Source: JAUWKC01 sp035527845 (lineage in GTDB: Bacteria; Planctomycetota; Phycisphaerae; Sedimentisphaerales; Anaerobacaceae). From it: 64,000 nt of DNA. Numbering within the stretch: the stretch's first letter is position 1; each line of letters starts with the position of its first letter. Shown here piece by piece: positions 44,698-54,387 of the stretch. The position numbers were made by a program, and so were the translations under genes. Below the pieces are notes generated by a model. That model saw only the letters and a program-made list of their open reading frames with translations. It did not search any database and was not told the origin of the DNA. The stretch spans positions 8,141 through 72,140 of the forward strand of contig DATKZT010000095.1 of assembly GCA_035527845.1 (NCBI GenBank), read 5' to 3'.

Positions 44698-47600
44698 ATG
44701 TGTCGGAGAATGGTATTAGCGGCTGGTGTAGTTCTGCTGACGGTCGCGGCGGGGCCGGCTTTGGCAGGAGGAGCAGTGGACCTGAAGGTGGACATCGGGA
44801 CGACGGAGCGATGCTATGTAAAACCCGGGTGGACGGGCTGGTGCGAGCCGCGTAAGGACCCGGGTCCGGTGGACGTCAACGAGACATTCGGCGATATCAC
44901 GGTGATCCTCGAGGTGGAAACTCTTGGGTATGAAAACGTAGGTTTGGCATTTCGTGATCCGTATAACGGCCCTGCGCTGGTAGGTGACGGTGTGATGATC
45001 GACAACTGGACTGTCAACTATCAGGGTGAGATACACATGACCATAGTTGGTCTTTCGGCCGGAGACTACACGATGACCACGTGGCACAACTACACGTTTG
45101 ACTGGCCCAGCGAATTCGTGGACATCGAGGTTGACGGTGTGTTGAAGATGGATGACGTGATGCCGACCAAGCTGGTGGCCACCGATGAAGAGGCGACGAC
45201 TGCTACCTTTGACTTCACCGCCCCCGGTGACGCAAATGTCGTGATCACGTTCCGGTCCGAGCAGCCGGAACGCAACATTCCCATAAACGCATTTCACCTG
45301 GTTAGTCACGCGACGGCAAGAGACCCGTCTCCCGAGGACGAAGACACTGATGTGTGTCCCGCGGTGGTGCTAAGCTGGACGGCGGGGGAGTTTGCGCAGG
45401 CGGTGAACGGGCACGATGTCTATTTCGGCACGGATTTTAGCGATGTGAACGATGCGAATACTACGGTGACTCTGAATGTTTACGAGGGTCGGCAGAGCGA
45501 AACCGAATATGACCCGGACAGCGACCTTGCAATGGAGAGCACTTACTACTGGCGCATTGACGAGGTGAATGACAGCGAGCCGGAGGACAGCCCTTTGAAA
45601 GGGAGGGTGTGGAGCTTCACGGTCGGCGACGGGACGGCTGCGAAGCCCTCGCCCGAGGACGAAGCCACCCAGGTTCCTGTAGATACAACGCTTAGCTGGA
45701 CATCCTGTGTGGCGGATACGCACCGGGTCTATTTCAGCACGGATTTCAATGATGTAAACGGGCGGCAGCCCGGGGCGGAGCAGCCCGACCAGAGCGAAAC
45801 GGTATGGGACCCGTGCGGACTTGCTCATTCGAGGGATTATTACTGGGCTGTTGACGAGATAGTCAGCGGTGAGGTCTGGCGCAGCGGTCCTGTCTGGCAT
45901 TTCAGGACGGAAAGCGCGATCGTGGATCCGAATCTTCTCGTGTGGTACGAGTTCGATGAGACCCCTGGAGACGATGAATTTGTCCGTGATTCTTCCGGCT
46001 ATGAGCGGCACGGTACAGGCGACGGTTTTGAGGCCGACACGTGGGACCCGAATGATGGGCGGTATCCGGGGTGCATCAACTTCAACGGGGGTGAACGGAT
46101 AGACTTAGCGTGGTCGACGCTCAAGGACCTGAGCGGTGAAATTACCATTGCCGTCTGGATCAAAGGGGCGATGGGCAACGAGAACTATGTCCTTAGCGCC
46201 GGCGATGACAGTAATAACGTGTGGGCGCTCGTGCCGACGACAGATTTGAAGGATGTCGAGTGGCGTGCGGGTAATGACACGAACGACGTGTTGCTGTGGC
46301 GGGAGGCGGACCCTTCGGCGTGGGTAGAGGACTGGCACCACTTTGGCTTCGTCAAGGACGAGGAAGCGGGGACGATGAGCATATACTTTGACGGTGTTTT
46401 GGCGAAGTCGAAGACAGGGGTGAGCCCGACGTTAGGCGATGTGGGCAACAAATGGTTCAAGATAGCTGCGAGGTGGGACGAAAACGACGGGATCAACGGC
46501 AAGCTGGATGACCTGCGGGTTTACGACCGAGCCCTTTCGGACAATGAAATAGCAGGTCTGTTCAGAGGGGGCGACCTTGGCACAGCGTGGGCTCCGAATC
46601 CACTCGACGGCGCGGTCGATGTTGCTGCGGACGTTAACCTGACGTGGGAGCCCGGCAATTATACCGACACGCACGACGTGTACTTCGGAACGAGCTGGGA
46701 TGACGTCAACAGTGCGACCACCGTCGATAAGGCGGCGACGAAGAATCTCGGCAACGAGCTCTACGACCCAGGCCAGATGGAGCTGGGCCAGACTTATTAC
46801 TGGCGCATTGATGAGGTGAATGAGCCCAACACGTACAAGGGCAAGGTGTGGAGCTTTACCGTTGCGGAATTCGTGACTCTCGACAATTTCGAGCAGTATG
46901 ACCTGGACCAGAAGGCAATCCAGTACACGTGGTACGACCAGTATTCTCAGGAGTGGGGGGAGACCACCGGTGCCTGGCTGGAGCTTGCAAAGGCGCCTTC
47001 GAAGCCGGTCTATCGCGGCGAGCAGGCGATGTCATACACCTACGACACAGATGATCCGTGGGCTGATTTGAACTATGCCGAGGGGTGGCTGCCTCTGGAA
47101 GAGATCGGCGGCTTTCAGGACTGGACGTCGGTTGATGTTCGGATGCTGACGGTGTTCTTCTATGGCCAAGCAGAAAACGACGCCACCGAGGACGAACAGA
47201 TGTACGTAGGTATCGATGATACCTTGGGCACATACGCTGAGATGCGCTACGGGGACAACGAAGGCGAATCGCTGGGCGACCTGCTGATTGAAGAGTGGCA
47301 GCGATGGGACATTCCGTTCGTGTATTTCAGCGACGGCAACTTTGCGGCGGTTGCGGATGATGTTGACTTCTCGAGCGTTTCGAACGTGTACATTGGGTTC
47401 GGTAACAAGCGCTTCCCTGTAGCTGCGGGCAAAGGCGTGGTTTACTTCGACGACCTTCGTTTGAGCATGCCGATCTGCAAGCCTGAGTATGGTCCGGTGG
47501 GCGACCTTGACGATGACTGCATCATTGGTATGGGCGACGTTGGCGTGATTGGCGAGCAGTGGCTGCGCGGCGACGTCGATGTGAGTCCTGTCACGGAGCC

Positions 47601-48363
47601 TTCGGACGCGAATCGTGTTGCTCGGTGGCAGCTTGACGGCAACGCAAATGATTCGTGGCCGAACGCTTATCACGGGGCGGCGGAAGGCGCGTATGGGTGG
47701 ACGGCCGGGAAAGACGGCCAGGCCATCGAGCTGTCCGGCGGCTGGGTCGTCGTCGACGACAACGGCGTCACGCCGAAACTGCGGATGAAAGAAAAGGTCA
47801 GCGTTATGGCGTGGATTTATCTCGACGCAGAGCCTTCCGGCACCAGCCGCGTTGTCATAAAAGGTGAGAATGACGAAGAAACGTTCGGTCTGGAGGTCGG
47901 TGGTGACGGTGCGGGCTTCCTCTTCCGCGACGCCAATGGCCAGGGGCCATACGCGGTCAATTCCGACGCGCTTTCGGTAAACGAGTGGGTGCATCTGGCG
48001 GGCACATACGACAACAACGAGCAGCTTATTTACGTCAACGGTGTGGTAGAAGACGCCGAGAGTATCGGCTCCATCGAGCTGTTTACCGACCCCAACGACG
48101 GTCTCGGCATCGGGGGTCGTTATCCTGCGAGTGACACGAGCGGCAGATTCGAGGGCAGGATTGACGACGTTCGGGTTTACGATCGTGCTGTCACCCGCGC
48201 TGAGATAGCGTGGCTTGCATCTGACGGCGACGGTGTAGTTGAGCTGACGTCGGAGGCAAATCTGTTCATCGATGATCCTGCTGCTGAGGTTATCAACTTC
48301 AAGGACTTCGCGATGCTAATGGAGTCCTGGGGCGTTGAGCAGCTTTGGCCGCCGGAGCCGTAA
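44698..48363 (+). CDS. Large secreted LamG/dockerin surface protein 2 (1221 aa)
   Basis: Shortest of the four paralogs. Signal peptide about 1-23 (M-C-R-R-M-V-L opening). The N-terminal domain (about 24-200) resembles the malectin-like domain of surface protein 1. Two fibronectin-like units with T-Y-Y-W-R-I-D-E or D-Y-Y-W-A-V-D-E follow (about 205-405), one LamG domain (W-Y-E-F-D-E-T-P-G, about 410-625), a third unit (about 635-725), and then the common cassette: L-D-N-F-E-Q-Y-D domain, calcium loop D-L-D-D-D-C-I-I-G, LamG (A-R-W-Q-L-D-G-N-A) and the closing I-N-F-K-D-F-A ... W-P-P-E-P. Probably extracellular glycan-binding. The ATG follows GGAAGGAG. Own promoter and leader. Confidence 0.85.
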   Translation: MCRRMVLAAGVVLLTVAAGPALAGGAVDLKVDIGTTERCYVKPGWTGWCEPRKDPGPVDVNETFGDITVILEVETLGYENVGLAFRDPYNGPALVGDGVMIDNWTVNYQGEIHMTIVGLSAGDYTMTTWHNYTFDWPSEFVDIEVDGVLKMDDVMPTKLVATDEEATTATFDFTAPGDANVVITFRSEQPERNIPINAFHLVSHATARDPSPEDEDTDVCPAVVLSWTAGEFAQAVNGHDVYFGTDFSDVNDANTTVTLNVYEGRQSETEYDPDSDLAMESTYYWRIDEVNDSEPEDSPLKGRVWSFTVGDGTAAKPSPEDEATQVPVDTTLSWTSCVADTHRVYFSTDFNDVNGRQPGAEQPDQSETVWDPCGLAHSRDYYWAVDEIVSGEVWRSGPVWHFRTESAIVDPNLLVWYEFDETPGDDEFVRDSSGYERHGTGDGFEADTWDPNDGRYPGCINFNGGERIDLAWSTLKDLSGEITIAVWIKGAMGNENYVLSAGDDSNNVWALVPTTDLKDVEWRAGNDTNDVLLWREADPSAWVEDWHHFGFVKDEEAGTMSIYFDGVLAKSKTGVSPTLGDVGNKWFKIAARWDENDGINGKLDDLRVYDRALSDNEIAGLFRGGDLGTAWAPNPLDGAVDVAADVNLTWEPGNYTDTHDVYFGTSWDDVNSATTVDKAATKNLGNELYDPGQMELGQTYYWRIDEVNEPNTYKGKVWSFTVAEFVTLDNFEQYDLDQKAIQYTWYDQYSQEWGETTGAWLELAKAPSKPVYRGEQAMSYTYDTDDPWADLNYAEGWLPLEEIGGFQDWTSVDVRMLTVFFYGQAENDATEDEQMYVGIDDTLGTYAEMRYGDNEGESLGDLLIEEWQRWDIPFVYFSDGNFAAVADDVDFSSVSNVYIGFGNKRFPVAAGKGVVYFDDLRLSMPICKPEYGPVGDLDDDCIIGMGDVGVIGEQWLRGDVDVSPVTEPSDANRVARWQLDGNANDSWPNAYHGAAEGAYGWTAGKDGQAIELSGGWVVVDDNGVTPKLRMKEKVSVMAWIYLDAEPSGTSRVVIKGENDEETFGLEVGGDGAGFLFRDANGQGPYAVNSDALSVNEWVHLAGTYDNNEQLIYVNGVVEDAESIGSIELFTDPNDGLGIGGRYPASDTSGRFEGRIDDVRVYDRAVTRAEIAWLASDGDGVVELTSEANLFIDDPAAEVINFKDFAMLMESWGVEQLWPPEP

Positions 48364-48403
48364 CAGTTTGATTGTATCGACTGTTGAATTTGCTTGAAAA
48401 TTC

Positions 48404-48429
48404 GGGGCCTGTATCGCGGTGCAGGCCCC
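48404..48429 (+). terminator. GC hairpin after surface gene 2
   Basis: GGGGCCTG and CAGGCCCC arms enclose a short loop, 41 bp after the stop, at the same distance as after gene 1; followed by GTTGTTTG, a weak T-rich tract. Confidence 0.55.
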
Positions 48430-48668
48430 GTTGTTTGCGCCGATGCTGCCAAGCCAAGCCTGCTGCCGTGAGCGCCCGTCGGTTGAGCTGAGCTTCAATA
48501 TCCCAATAGCCCGCGTCCGGAGCGTTGAATACCGCACCTGTCTTCGGTGGCTTGCCTCGTGGCCTGTTTTCGTCAAGTCTCGATGCTGATCGCAGTCCCT
48601 TTCAACTGGTCAACAGGCCCAAATTCACCTGAAAATCCACAACTTCCGATAATTTCGGCAGAATTGTT
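48430..48668. other. Intergenic stretch before surface gene 3 promoter
   Basis: About 240 bp. No coding signal. The last 60 bases are the copy of the gene 1 upstream region, including the dyad CCGA-TAATT-TCGG at 48646-48658. Confidence 0.45.
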
Positions 48669-48697
48669 TTGACAAGACGGCCCTGATTCTGTACAAG
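48669..48697 (+). promoter_or_regulatory. Promoter of large surface gene 3
   Basis: TTGACA, 17-base spacer and TACAAG, identical base for base to the gene 1 promoter at 39020-39048. Confidence 0.65.
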
Positions 48698-48703
48698 TGA
48701 GGA

Positions 48704-49177
48704 TGAGGCAAGGTGCACCCGAACACGAGCAGGGATGCTCAAGTGTTGGCTATTTCTTGCAGAAAGGAGGTGATGAGCGGCACAAACTCGGCGGGAGGAA
48801 GGCCCGCCACTGCAATCGCGGTCCATGGAGTCTCGACTTGAAGCCGGTGTTTATCCGGGCGTCGCGGGCGAGATGCAGGCGGGCGGATATGTGAGGAAGT
48901 TCAACTGTAGTCTCATCTATCGGAGCTCAAGAACTCCAAGCTGCCAACGATTGCTGCGAGCCCCATAAGGGGTGAAGCTTTTGTCGTTTTTTCTGCAGGC
49001 AGAGTGTCTGGCTGACAGGCACGCAGAAAAGCGGAATTCTTATTGTTTGTGCTAAGCGTGTTCGAGGCGGGCACAGGATTCCGATTAAGGTGGTCGGTGC
49101 CTGTTGAGAACGAGACATGTTTTGGCTTCTGGCGAGAAAGTTTAGGATTTTTTGTGTTGTCTTGAAGGAGAAATATG
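48704..49177 (+). ncRNA. Type A structured leader of surface gene 3
   Basis: The second type A leader, about 475 nt. The ribosome-site-like block is AGAAAGGAGGTGAT (48761-48774), a 14-base match to the complement of the usual bacterial 16S rRNA 3' end, running straight into an ATG (48773) and a 22-codon frame. The hairpin equivalent to 39198-39212 is CCGG-TGTTTAT-CCGG (48844-48858), where an A-T pair of the other copy is replaced by G-C. The tetraloop hairpin and the two-tier hairpin (48989-49030) are retained, with the only change in the bulge. The 60 bases before the gene are more diverged. Confidence 0.6.
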
Positions 49178-52100
49178 ATGTGTAGGAAACTGGTTTTCTT
49201 GGCTTTTGTTGTTTTGGTGCTGTCTCTTGTCGGCAAGGCTCCGGCGGCCGAAATAGAATGGGAAGGCCCTGGAACCGATTGGTGTAGCGGCGTTAACTGG
49301 ATTGGAGAAGTAGAACCCAACGAGAGTGATGTAGCGTTATTTGTGACACCATCGCCGATTGTGATCCAGGGTCCGGGCTGCGATGTAAACGTCGGCTGGA
49401 TGCATGGGCCTGCGTACAATTACGATGGTAGCATCACTCAAGTCATGGATATAATAGACGCCGAGGTTATTGTTCAGAATGACTGGTACATGATGAACGA
49501 CCATGGTTCTTCGGGTCCCACCTCGACCATCAACATAAGTGGCAGTTCACTTGTCAAGATACTCGGTGGGGGCGTTTGCATGCGCGGGCAGGATCGTGCA
49601 ACTACCAACCTGAATATTCTCAGTACCGGCAGCGGCGATCCTAATTTCATTGCCAATGGTGTAGTAGCAGGCGCTGATGGGGAGACCGGAGTTTTTGACT
49701 TTGTGATGACAGGCGGCTACTTCCAGGCGAATGGCCTTAGTTTTGGCGACGATGGTAGCGGCACGTGTACTATAACAGGCGGAACAATGATCCTCGGTGG
49801 CAATGGACTCCTTTTGAAGGCACGTAGTTGTGACGGTGACTGTGGGCCCCAATACGTCCAATTTACTTTGGACGGTGGAGCTTATGTCGAGACGACCGGT
49901 GGTTTTGGCTGTCCGACGAGCTCAAACGGTACTGGTGAAGTATATCTCAATAACGGAACGCTGATTTGTAACAGCTTCGACTCGGATGGCTTTAACTGGC
50001 ATCTGGATATCGACGCAGGTGTTCTTTGGAAAATAAAAGGAGATCGTATTTCGCAGATACAGGGTTTCATTACTTCGGGTCTTATTACCGGCAAGAACGG
50101 CACTGAGGATCCATTGGTGATATTTGATGGAGAATACACCAGAGTAGGCTTTGATCTATTTCAGGGTCCGGCAACTAAGCCCAACCCGTCAAGCCCCACG
50201 TCAGGTATTTGCCCTGAAAACGGTATTACTCTGACCTGGACGGCTGGCGAGAAAGCGGATCGGCATGAGGTTTACTTCGGAACTAATTGGAATGACGTAA
50301 ACGATGCGACTACGGCCGTGGACCCCTGCGGCGTATACCAAGGCAGCCAGAACCTGGGCAATGAGAGTTACCCAACCGGCTGGCTCGAATACGGGAAAAC
50401 CTACTACTGGCGGATTGATGAGGTCAACGACACTGATCCGTGTACGTGGACAGGCGGCGTCTGGAGCTTTAGCACTCCGAGCGGAAGAGCCACTAACCCG
50501 AGCCCGCCTAATGGCCGAAGAGGTATAAGACCCGGTCCGGTTCTCCTGCGGTGGACTCTTCCATGTTACTTGACGGCTCAAACGCTGTATTATGGAACAG
50601 ATCCGTGTTCGGCTACCTGGACGTCGGTCGCACTTGGTGCAAACGATGACGAATATCAGTTGCCAAGTCCGTCAAGTCCATCCGAGCACTACTACTGGCG
50701 CGTTGATACAACAGCCGGGGCCCTGGGCGTAATCACAGGTGACACCTGGAACTTCACGACCGGTATTGGCGGGCGTTTGTTACACTTAAAGTTTGAGAAC
50801 AACCTTAGCGACTCTTCCGGCAACGACTATCATTTCACGAATGATACTTCCGGCGGCGGCCATACTATAGCGTATACGTATGACGCGACTGCCCCTAAAC
50901 CTGCAATCTACGGGAATTCGGCCGATTTCGTGCCTGACACCCGTCTATACAGAAACGATATAGGCGAAAACGATTTGCTTCGGTTGAACGGCTCTGAATA
51001 TACCGTCGAGATGTGGGTATATCCCAGGAATTTGACGACTATCCTGCCAAATGAAAATGATACTACTTACTTAATCAGTAAGCACAGTGATGTCGGTGAC
51101 CGCGACTGGGGCTTTAGAATATACAACAACAACGGCGACTCATACGAATTCCGATGGGATGCTTACAGCCCTGACAATGACTCAACAGAAGCGTTAGAAG
51201 ACGAGTGGCAACACATCGCCATAGTCTATTATGAAGGCGACGAAGATTTGTCTGGGTGGTACGTCAATGGTGAAAAGGGGGACAATGGCGGAGGCAGGAT
51301 TCAACCTGACAATAACAGCCCGGTTTGGATCGGTGTTGAGCAGGAGGCCGGTGGCAGCTTCGGCCTGCATTTCGACGGTCTGATAGACGAAATTAGAATA
51401 CATGATATTGCGGTTGGACCATGTGGGTTGCTGCATATATCAAGGGATCCGGAATACCCCCTATGCCCATACCCCGGTAACGGTGTCCAGGATATCGATC
51501 CTTGTGGGGTGATTCTCACCTGGTTACCTGGAGAATCTGCCACATCGCACTTAGTTTACTTTAGCAGCGAAGAGGCCGATGTGCAAAACCTCGACGGTTC
51601 GGCGTATCTGGACGAGTACACGTATGCTATGAGTGACATCCAAGTCCTCGATTACGGAACGACCTACTATTGGCGTGTTGTTGAGCAGCCAGGCGATCAG
51701 GAGGGTGACGTCTGGAAGTTTACAACCGAGTTTATAGTTGATGACGAAACTCTGCGCCTCCATTACAAGTTAGATGAAACCAGTGGCGATACGGCCTATG
51801 ACTCTTCGGGCTATGGTAATCACGGTGACGTTGATGACGATGATGGCTGGGATCCCGAGGGCGGTCAGTTCGGAGGTTCTTTTGGTTTTAATGATGATAA
51901 CAGGATAGATGCGCCGGGCGAAGCGACCTCGTCAATAAGTCCTTCAGTATCAATTTCGTGCTGGCTGAAGGATTCGTTCAAGCTGGGCGGCGACAACTTT
52001 GTATTCGGCATAGGTAACGGATTGTATGAAATCCGTGCAGCAGTTCCAATGGCTGACGGTAGAACTATCGAGTGGCGAGCGGGTAACGACAGTAATGACG

Positions 52101-54217
52101 TTCTGCTTTGGGACATGTTTCGCGATAAAGCCGACCCGAGAACGCTCGAAGATTGGCACCACTGGGTGTTTGTCAAGGATGAAACGGCAGGCGAGATCAA
52201 GATATACTTTGATGGGGAGCTTGCCGACGCAAACGATGTTGTAGATACGACTTTGATTCGCCTTCGTGAGAGTGAGTTGTCTATAGGAGCTGCATCGGGC
52301 AATCCCGACGACTTGAAAGGTAGCGTTGACGACTTTAGGCTATACGACATTGCCCTCGACGCCGCTAAGGTTACTTCACTGTTTAGAGGAGGTGAACTCG
52401 AACTTGCATGGTCACCTGACCCCAGAAACGGTGCTACGGATGTTGACCCGGATGTCGTACTTCGTTGGAGACCCGGCGACTTTGCAGTTGAGCATGATGT
52501 ATATATCGGAAACACTAAGAGTGATGTGGTAGATGCAAATACATCTACCGTCGGAATCTACATTGGCAGTTTTCCTAATAGCCCTGATAACAACTATCCA
52601 CTTCCCGCTTCTTTGCCGCTGGGCAGCATCCGATACTGGCGCATTGACGAGGTCAATGGACCGAACACATGGAAAGGTCCGGTGTGGAGGTTTACGGTGG
52701 CCGATTTCATTATCCTCGACGATTTCGAGCAGTACGACACCGACCAGAAGCAAATCCAGTACACCTGGTATGACCAGTATTCTCAGGAAATGGGGCAGGC
52801 CACCGGTGCGTGGCTGGAGCTTGCACAGGCGCCCCGAAAGCCGGTGTATCGCGGCGAGCAGGCGATGTCGTACACCTACGACACGGATGATCCATGGGCG
52901 GCCCCCGGCTATTACTACGCCGAAGCCTGGCTGCCTCTGGAGGAGATCGGCGGTTTTCAGGACTGGACCTCCGTTGACGTTCGGCTGCTGACGTTGTTCT
53001 TCTACGGGCAGGCCGGCAACGACGCCACTGAGGACGAGCAGATGTATGTTGCCGTTGATGATACGTTCGGCACTTACGCTGAGATGCGCTACGGGGACAA
53101 CGAAGGCGAATCGCTCAGCGACATTCAGGTCGAAGAGTGGCAGCGATGGGACATTCCATTCATTTACTTCAGCGACGGCAACTTTGCTGCCGTCCCCGAA
53201 GATGTGGATTTCTCCAGCGTCGCCAACGTGTACATTGGTTTCGGCAACAGGCGCAGCCCCGTGGCTGCCGGCAAAGGCATCGTGTTCTTCGACGACCTTC
53301 TGCTGAGTAAGCCTATCTGCAAGCCTGAGTATGGTCCGGTGGGCGACCTTGACGATGACTGCATCATTGGTATTGGCGACGTTGGCGCGATGGGCGAGCA
53401 GTGGCTCCGCGGCGACGTTGATGTGAGTCCTGTTACGGCGCCGTCGGACGCAAATCGCGTGGCCCGCTGGCAGCTTGACGGCAACGCGAACGATTCGTGG
53501 CCGAACGCTTATCACGGCACGGCCGAGGGCGCCTACGAGTGGACGGCCGGGAAAGACGGACAGGCCATCGACCTTTCCGGCGGATGGGTCGTCGTCGACG
53601 ACAATGGCGTGACGCCGAAGCTGCGACCCAAGCATTACGTGAGCGTGATGGCGTGGATATACCTCGACGGCGAGGCGGGCGGCAGCGACCGGATCGTCAT
53701 CAAGGGTCGCAACGACAATGAGACCTTTGGTCTGGAGGTCAGCAGTGACGACGGTTTGGCGTTCATCATGCGTGACGCGAACAATCCGGGCAGCGTGCTG
53801 TCTGTGACCAGCGGCGGCGACGCGATTTCTGAGAACGAATGGATTCATGTCGCCGGCACGTACGACAACAACGAGCAGACCTGCTACGTCAACGGCGCGG
53901 AAGAAGGCTCGGCGACCCGCGGCTCGATTGAGCTTATAGCGGACGCCAACGACGGTCTCGGCATCGGGGGTCGTTATCCCGCGAGTGACACGAGCGGCAG
54001 ATTCGAGGGCAAGATTGATGACGTCCGTGTTTACGATCGCGCGGTGAGCCGCGCCGAGATAGCTTGGCTGGCATCGGGCGGCGACGGTGTAGTTGAACTG
54101 ACGTCGGAGGCAAATCTGTTCATCGACGACCCTGCTGCTGAGGTCATCAACTTCAGGGACTTTGCAAAGCTTCTCGAGTCCTGGGGCGTTGAGCAGCTCT
54201 GGCCTCCCGAGCCGTAA
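49178..54217 (+). CDS. Large secreted LamG/dockerin surface protein 3 (1679 aa)
   Basis: Tandem ATGs at 49175 and 49178. The second is preferred because GAAGGAG is then seven bases upstream and the product opens M-C-R-K like its paralogs. Signal peptide about 1-23. The N-terminal domain (about 25-330) is of a different type from proteins 1 and 2: a beta-helix-like region opening T-D-W-C-S-G-V-N-W with repeated I-N-I-S-G-S-S and L-N-I-L-S-T-G-S-G-D-P motifs. Then fibronectin-like units, LamG (about 535-750), another unit, LamG (about 850-1070), another unit, and the shared cassette (L-D-D-F-E-Q-Y-D, calcium loop with I-I-G-I-G-D, LamG, I-N-F-R-D-F-A ... W-P-P-E-P). No catalytic motif. Confidence 0.85.
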   Translation: MCRKLVFLAFVVLVLSLVGKAPAAEIEWEGPGTDWCSGVNWIGEVEPNESDVALFVTPSPIVIQGPGCDVNVGWMHGPAYNYDGSITQVMDIIDAEVIVQNDWYMMNDHGSSGPTSTINISGSSLVKILGGGVCMRGQDRATTNLNILSTGSGDPNFIANGVVAGADGETGVFDFVMTGGYFQANGLSFGDDGSGTCTITGGTMILGGNGLLLKARSCDGDCGPQYVQFTLDGGAYVETTGGFGCPTSSNGTGEVYLNNGTLICNSFDSDGFNWHLDIDAGVLWKIKGDRISQIQGFITSGLITGKNGTEDPLVIFDGEYTRVGFDLFQGPATKPNPSSPTSGICPENGITLTWTAGEKADRHEVYFGTNWNDVNDATTAVDPCGVYQGSQNLGNESYPTGWLEYGKTYYWRIDEVNDTDPCTWTGGVWSFSTPSGRATNPSPPNGRRGIRPGPVLLRWTLPCYLTAQTLYYGTDPCSATWTSVALGANDDEYQLPSPSSPSEHYYWRVDTTAGALGVITGDTWNFTTGIGGRLLHLKFENNLSDSSGNDYHFTNDTSGGGHTIAYTYDATAPKPAIYGNSADFVPDTRLYRNDIGENDLLRLNGSEYTVEMWVYPRNLTTILPNENDTTYLISKHSDVGDRDWGFRIYNNNGDSYEFRWDAYSPDNDSTEALEDEWQHIAIVYYEGDEDLSGWYVNGEKGDNGGGRIQPDNNSPVWIGVEQEAGGSFGLHFDGLIDEIRIHDIAVGPCGLLHISRDPEYPLCPYPGNGVQDIDPCGVILTWLPGESATSHLVYFSSEEADVQNLDGSAYLDEYTYAMSDIQVLDYGTTYYWRVVEQPGDQEGDVWKFTTEFIVDDETLRLHYKLDETSGDTAYDSSGYGNHGDVDDDDGWDPEGGQFGGSFGFNDDNRIDAPGEATSSISPSVSISCWLKDSFKLGGDNFVFGIGNGLYEIRAAVPMADGRTIEWRAGNDSNDVLLWDMFRDKADPRTLEDWHHWVFVKDETAGEIKIYFDGELADANDVVDTTLIRLRESELSIGAASGNPDDLKGSVDDFRLYDIALDAAKVTSLFRGGELELAWSPDPRNGATDVDPDVVLRWRPGDFAVEHDVYIGNTKSDVVDANTSTVGIYIGSFPNSPDNNYPLPASLPLGSIRYWRIDEVNGPNTWKGPVWRFTVADFIILDDFEQYDTDQKQIQYTWYDQYSQEMGQATGAWLELAQAPRKPVYRGEQAMSYTYDTDDPWAAPGYYYAEAWLPLEEIGGFQDWTSVDVRLLTLFFYGQAGNDATEDEQMYVAVDDTFGTYAEMRYGDNEGESLSDIQVEEWQRWDIPFIYFSDGNFAAVPEDVDFSSVANVYIGFGNRRSPVAAGKGIVFFDDLLLSKPICKPEYGPVGDLDDDCIIGIGDVGAMGEQWLRGDVDVSPVTAPSDANRVARWQLDGNANDSWPNAYHGTAEGAYEWTAGKDGQAIDLSGGWVVVDDNGVTPKLRPKHYVSVMAWIYLDGEAGGSDRIVIKGRNDNETFGLEVSSDDGLAFIMRDANNPGSVLSVTSGGDAISENEWIHVAGTYDNNEQTCYVNGAEEGSATRGSIELIADANDGLGIGGRYPASDTSGRFEGKIDDVRVYDRAVSRAEIAWLASGGDGVVELTSEANLFIDDPAAEVINFRDFAKLLESWGVEQLWPPEP

Positions 54218-54258
54218 CATCTTGAATCCTGTCGACTGTTGAATTTGCTTAAAAATTC

Positions 54259-54284
54259 GGGGCCTGTACTTCGGTGCAGGCCCC
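54259..54284 (+). terminator. UUCG-capped GC hairpin after surface gene 3
   Basis: Identical hairpin to that after gene 1 (GGGGCCTGTAC-TTCG-GTGCAGGCCCC), 41 bp after the stop; followed by GCTGTTTTCG. Confidence 0.6.
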
Positions 54285-54351
54285 GCTGTTTTCGAAGTCT
54301 TGGGACCGGGGCTGGGGTCAAGAACAACAAAAAAAAACGAAAAGATTCCTC

Positions 54352-54381
54352 TTGACGAAGGCGAGAGGACTTTGGTAAACT
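54352..54381 (+). promoter_or_regulatory. Promoter of large surface gene 4
   Basis: TTGACG (54352-54357), 18-base spacer and TAAACT (54376-54381), preceded by an A-tract of nine; same layout as before gene 2. Confidence 0.55.
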
Positions 54382-54387
54382 TTAGTA

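Noticed and set aside
48790..48830. A CCCGCCACTG stretch resembling part of a cobalamin riboswitch
   Set aside because: The other type A leader lacks it at the equivalent place and no other B12-element core sequences are found; treated as coincidence.
52412..54220. A 602-codon minus-strand frame inside surface gene 3
   Set aside because: Equivalent antisense frames occur in the cassettes of the other paralogs (for example 47032-47994); they reflect biased codon use of the repeated cassette, not genes.
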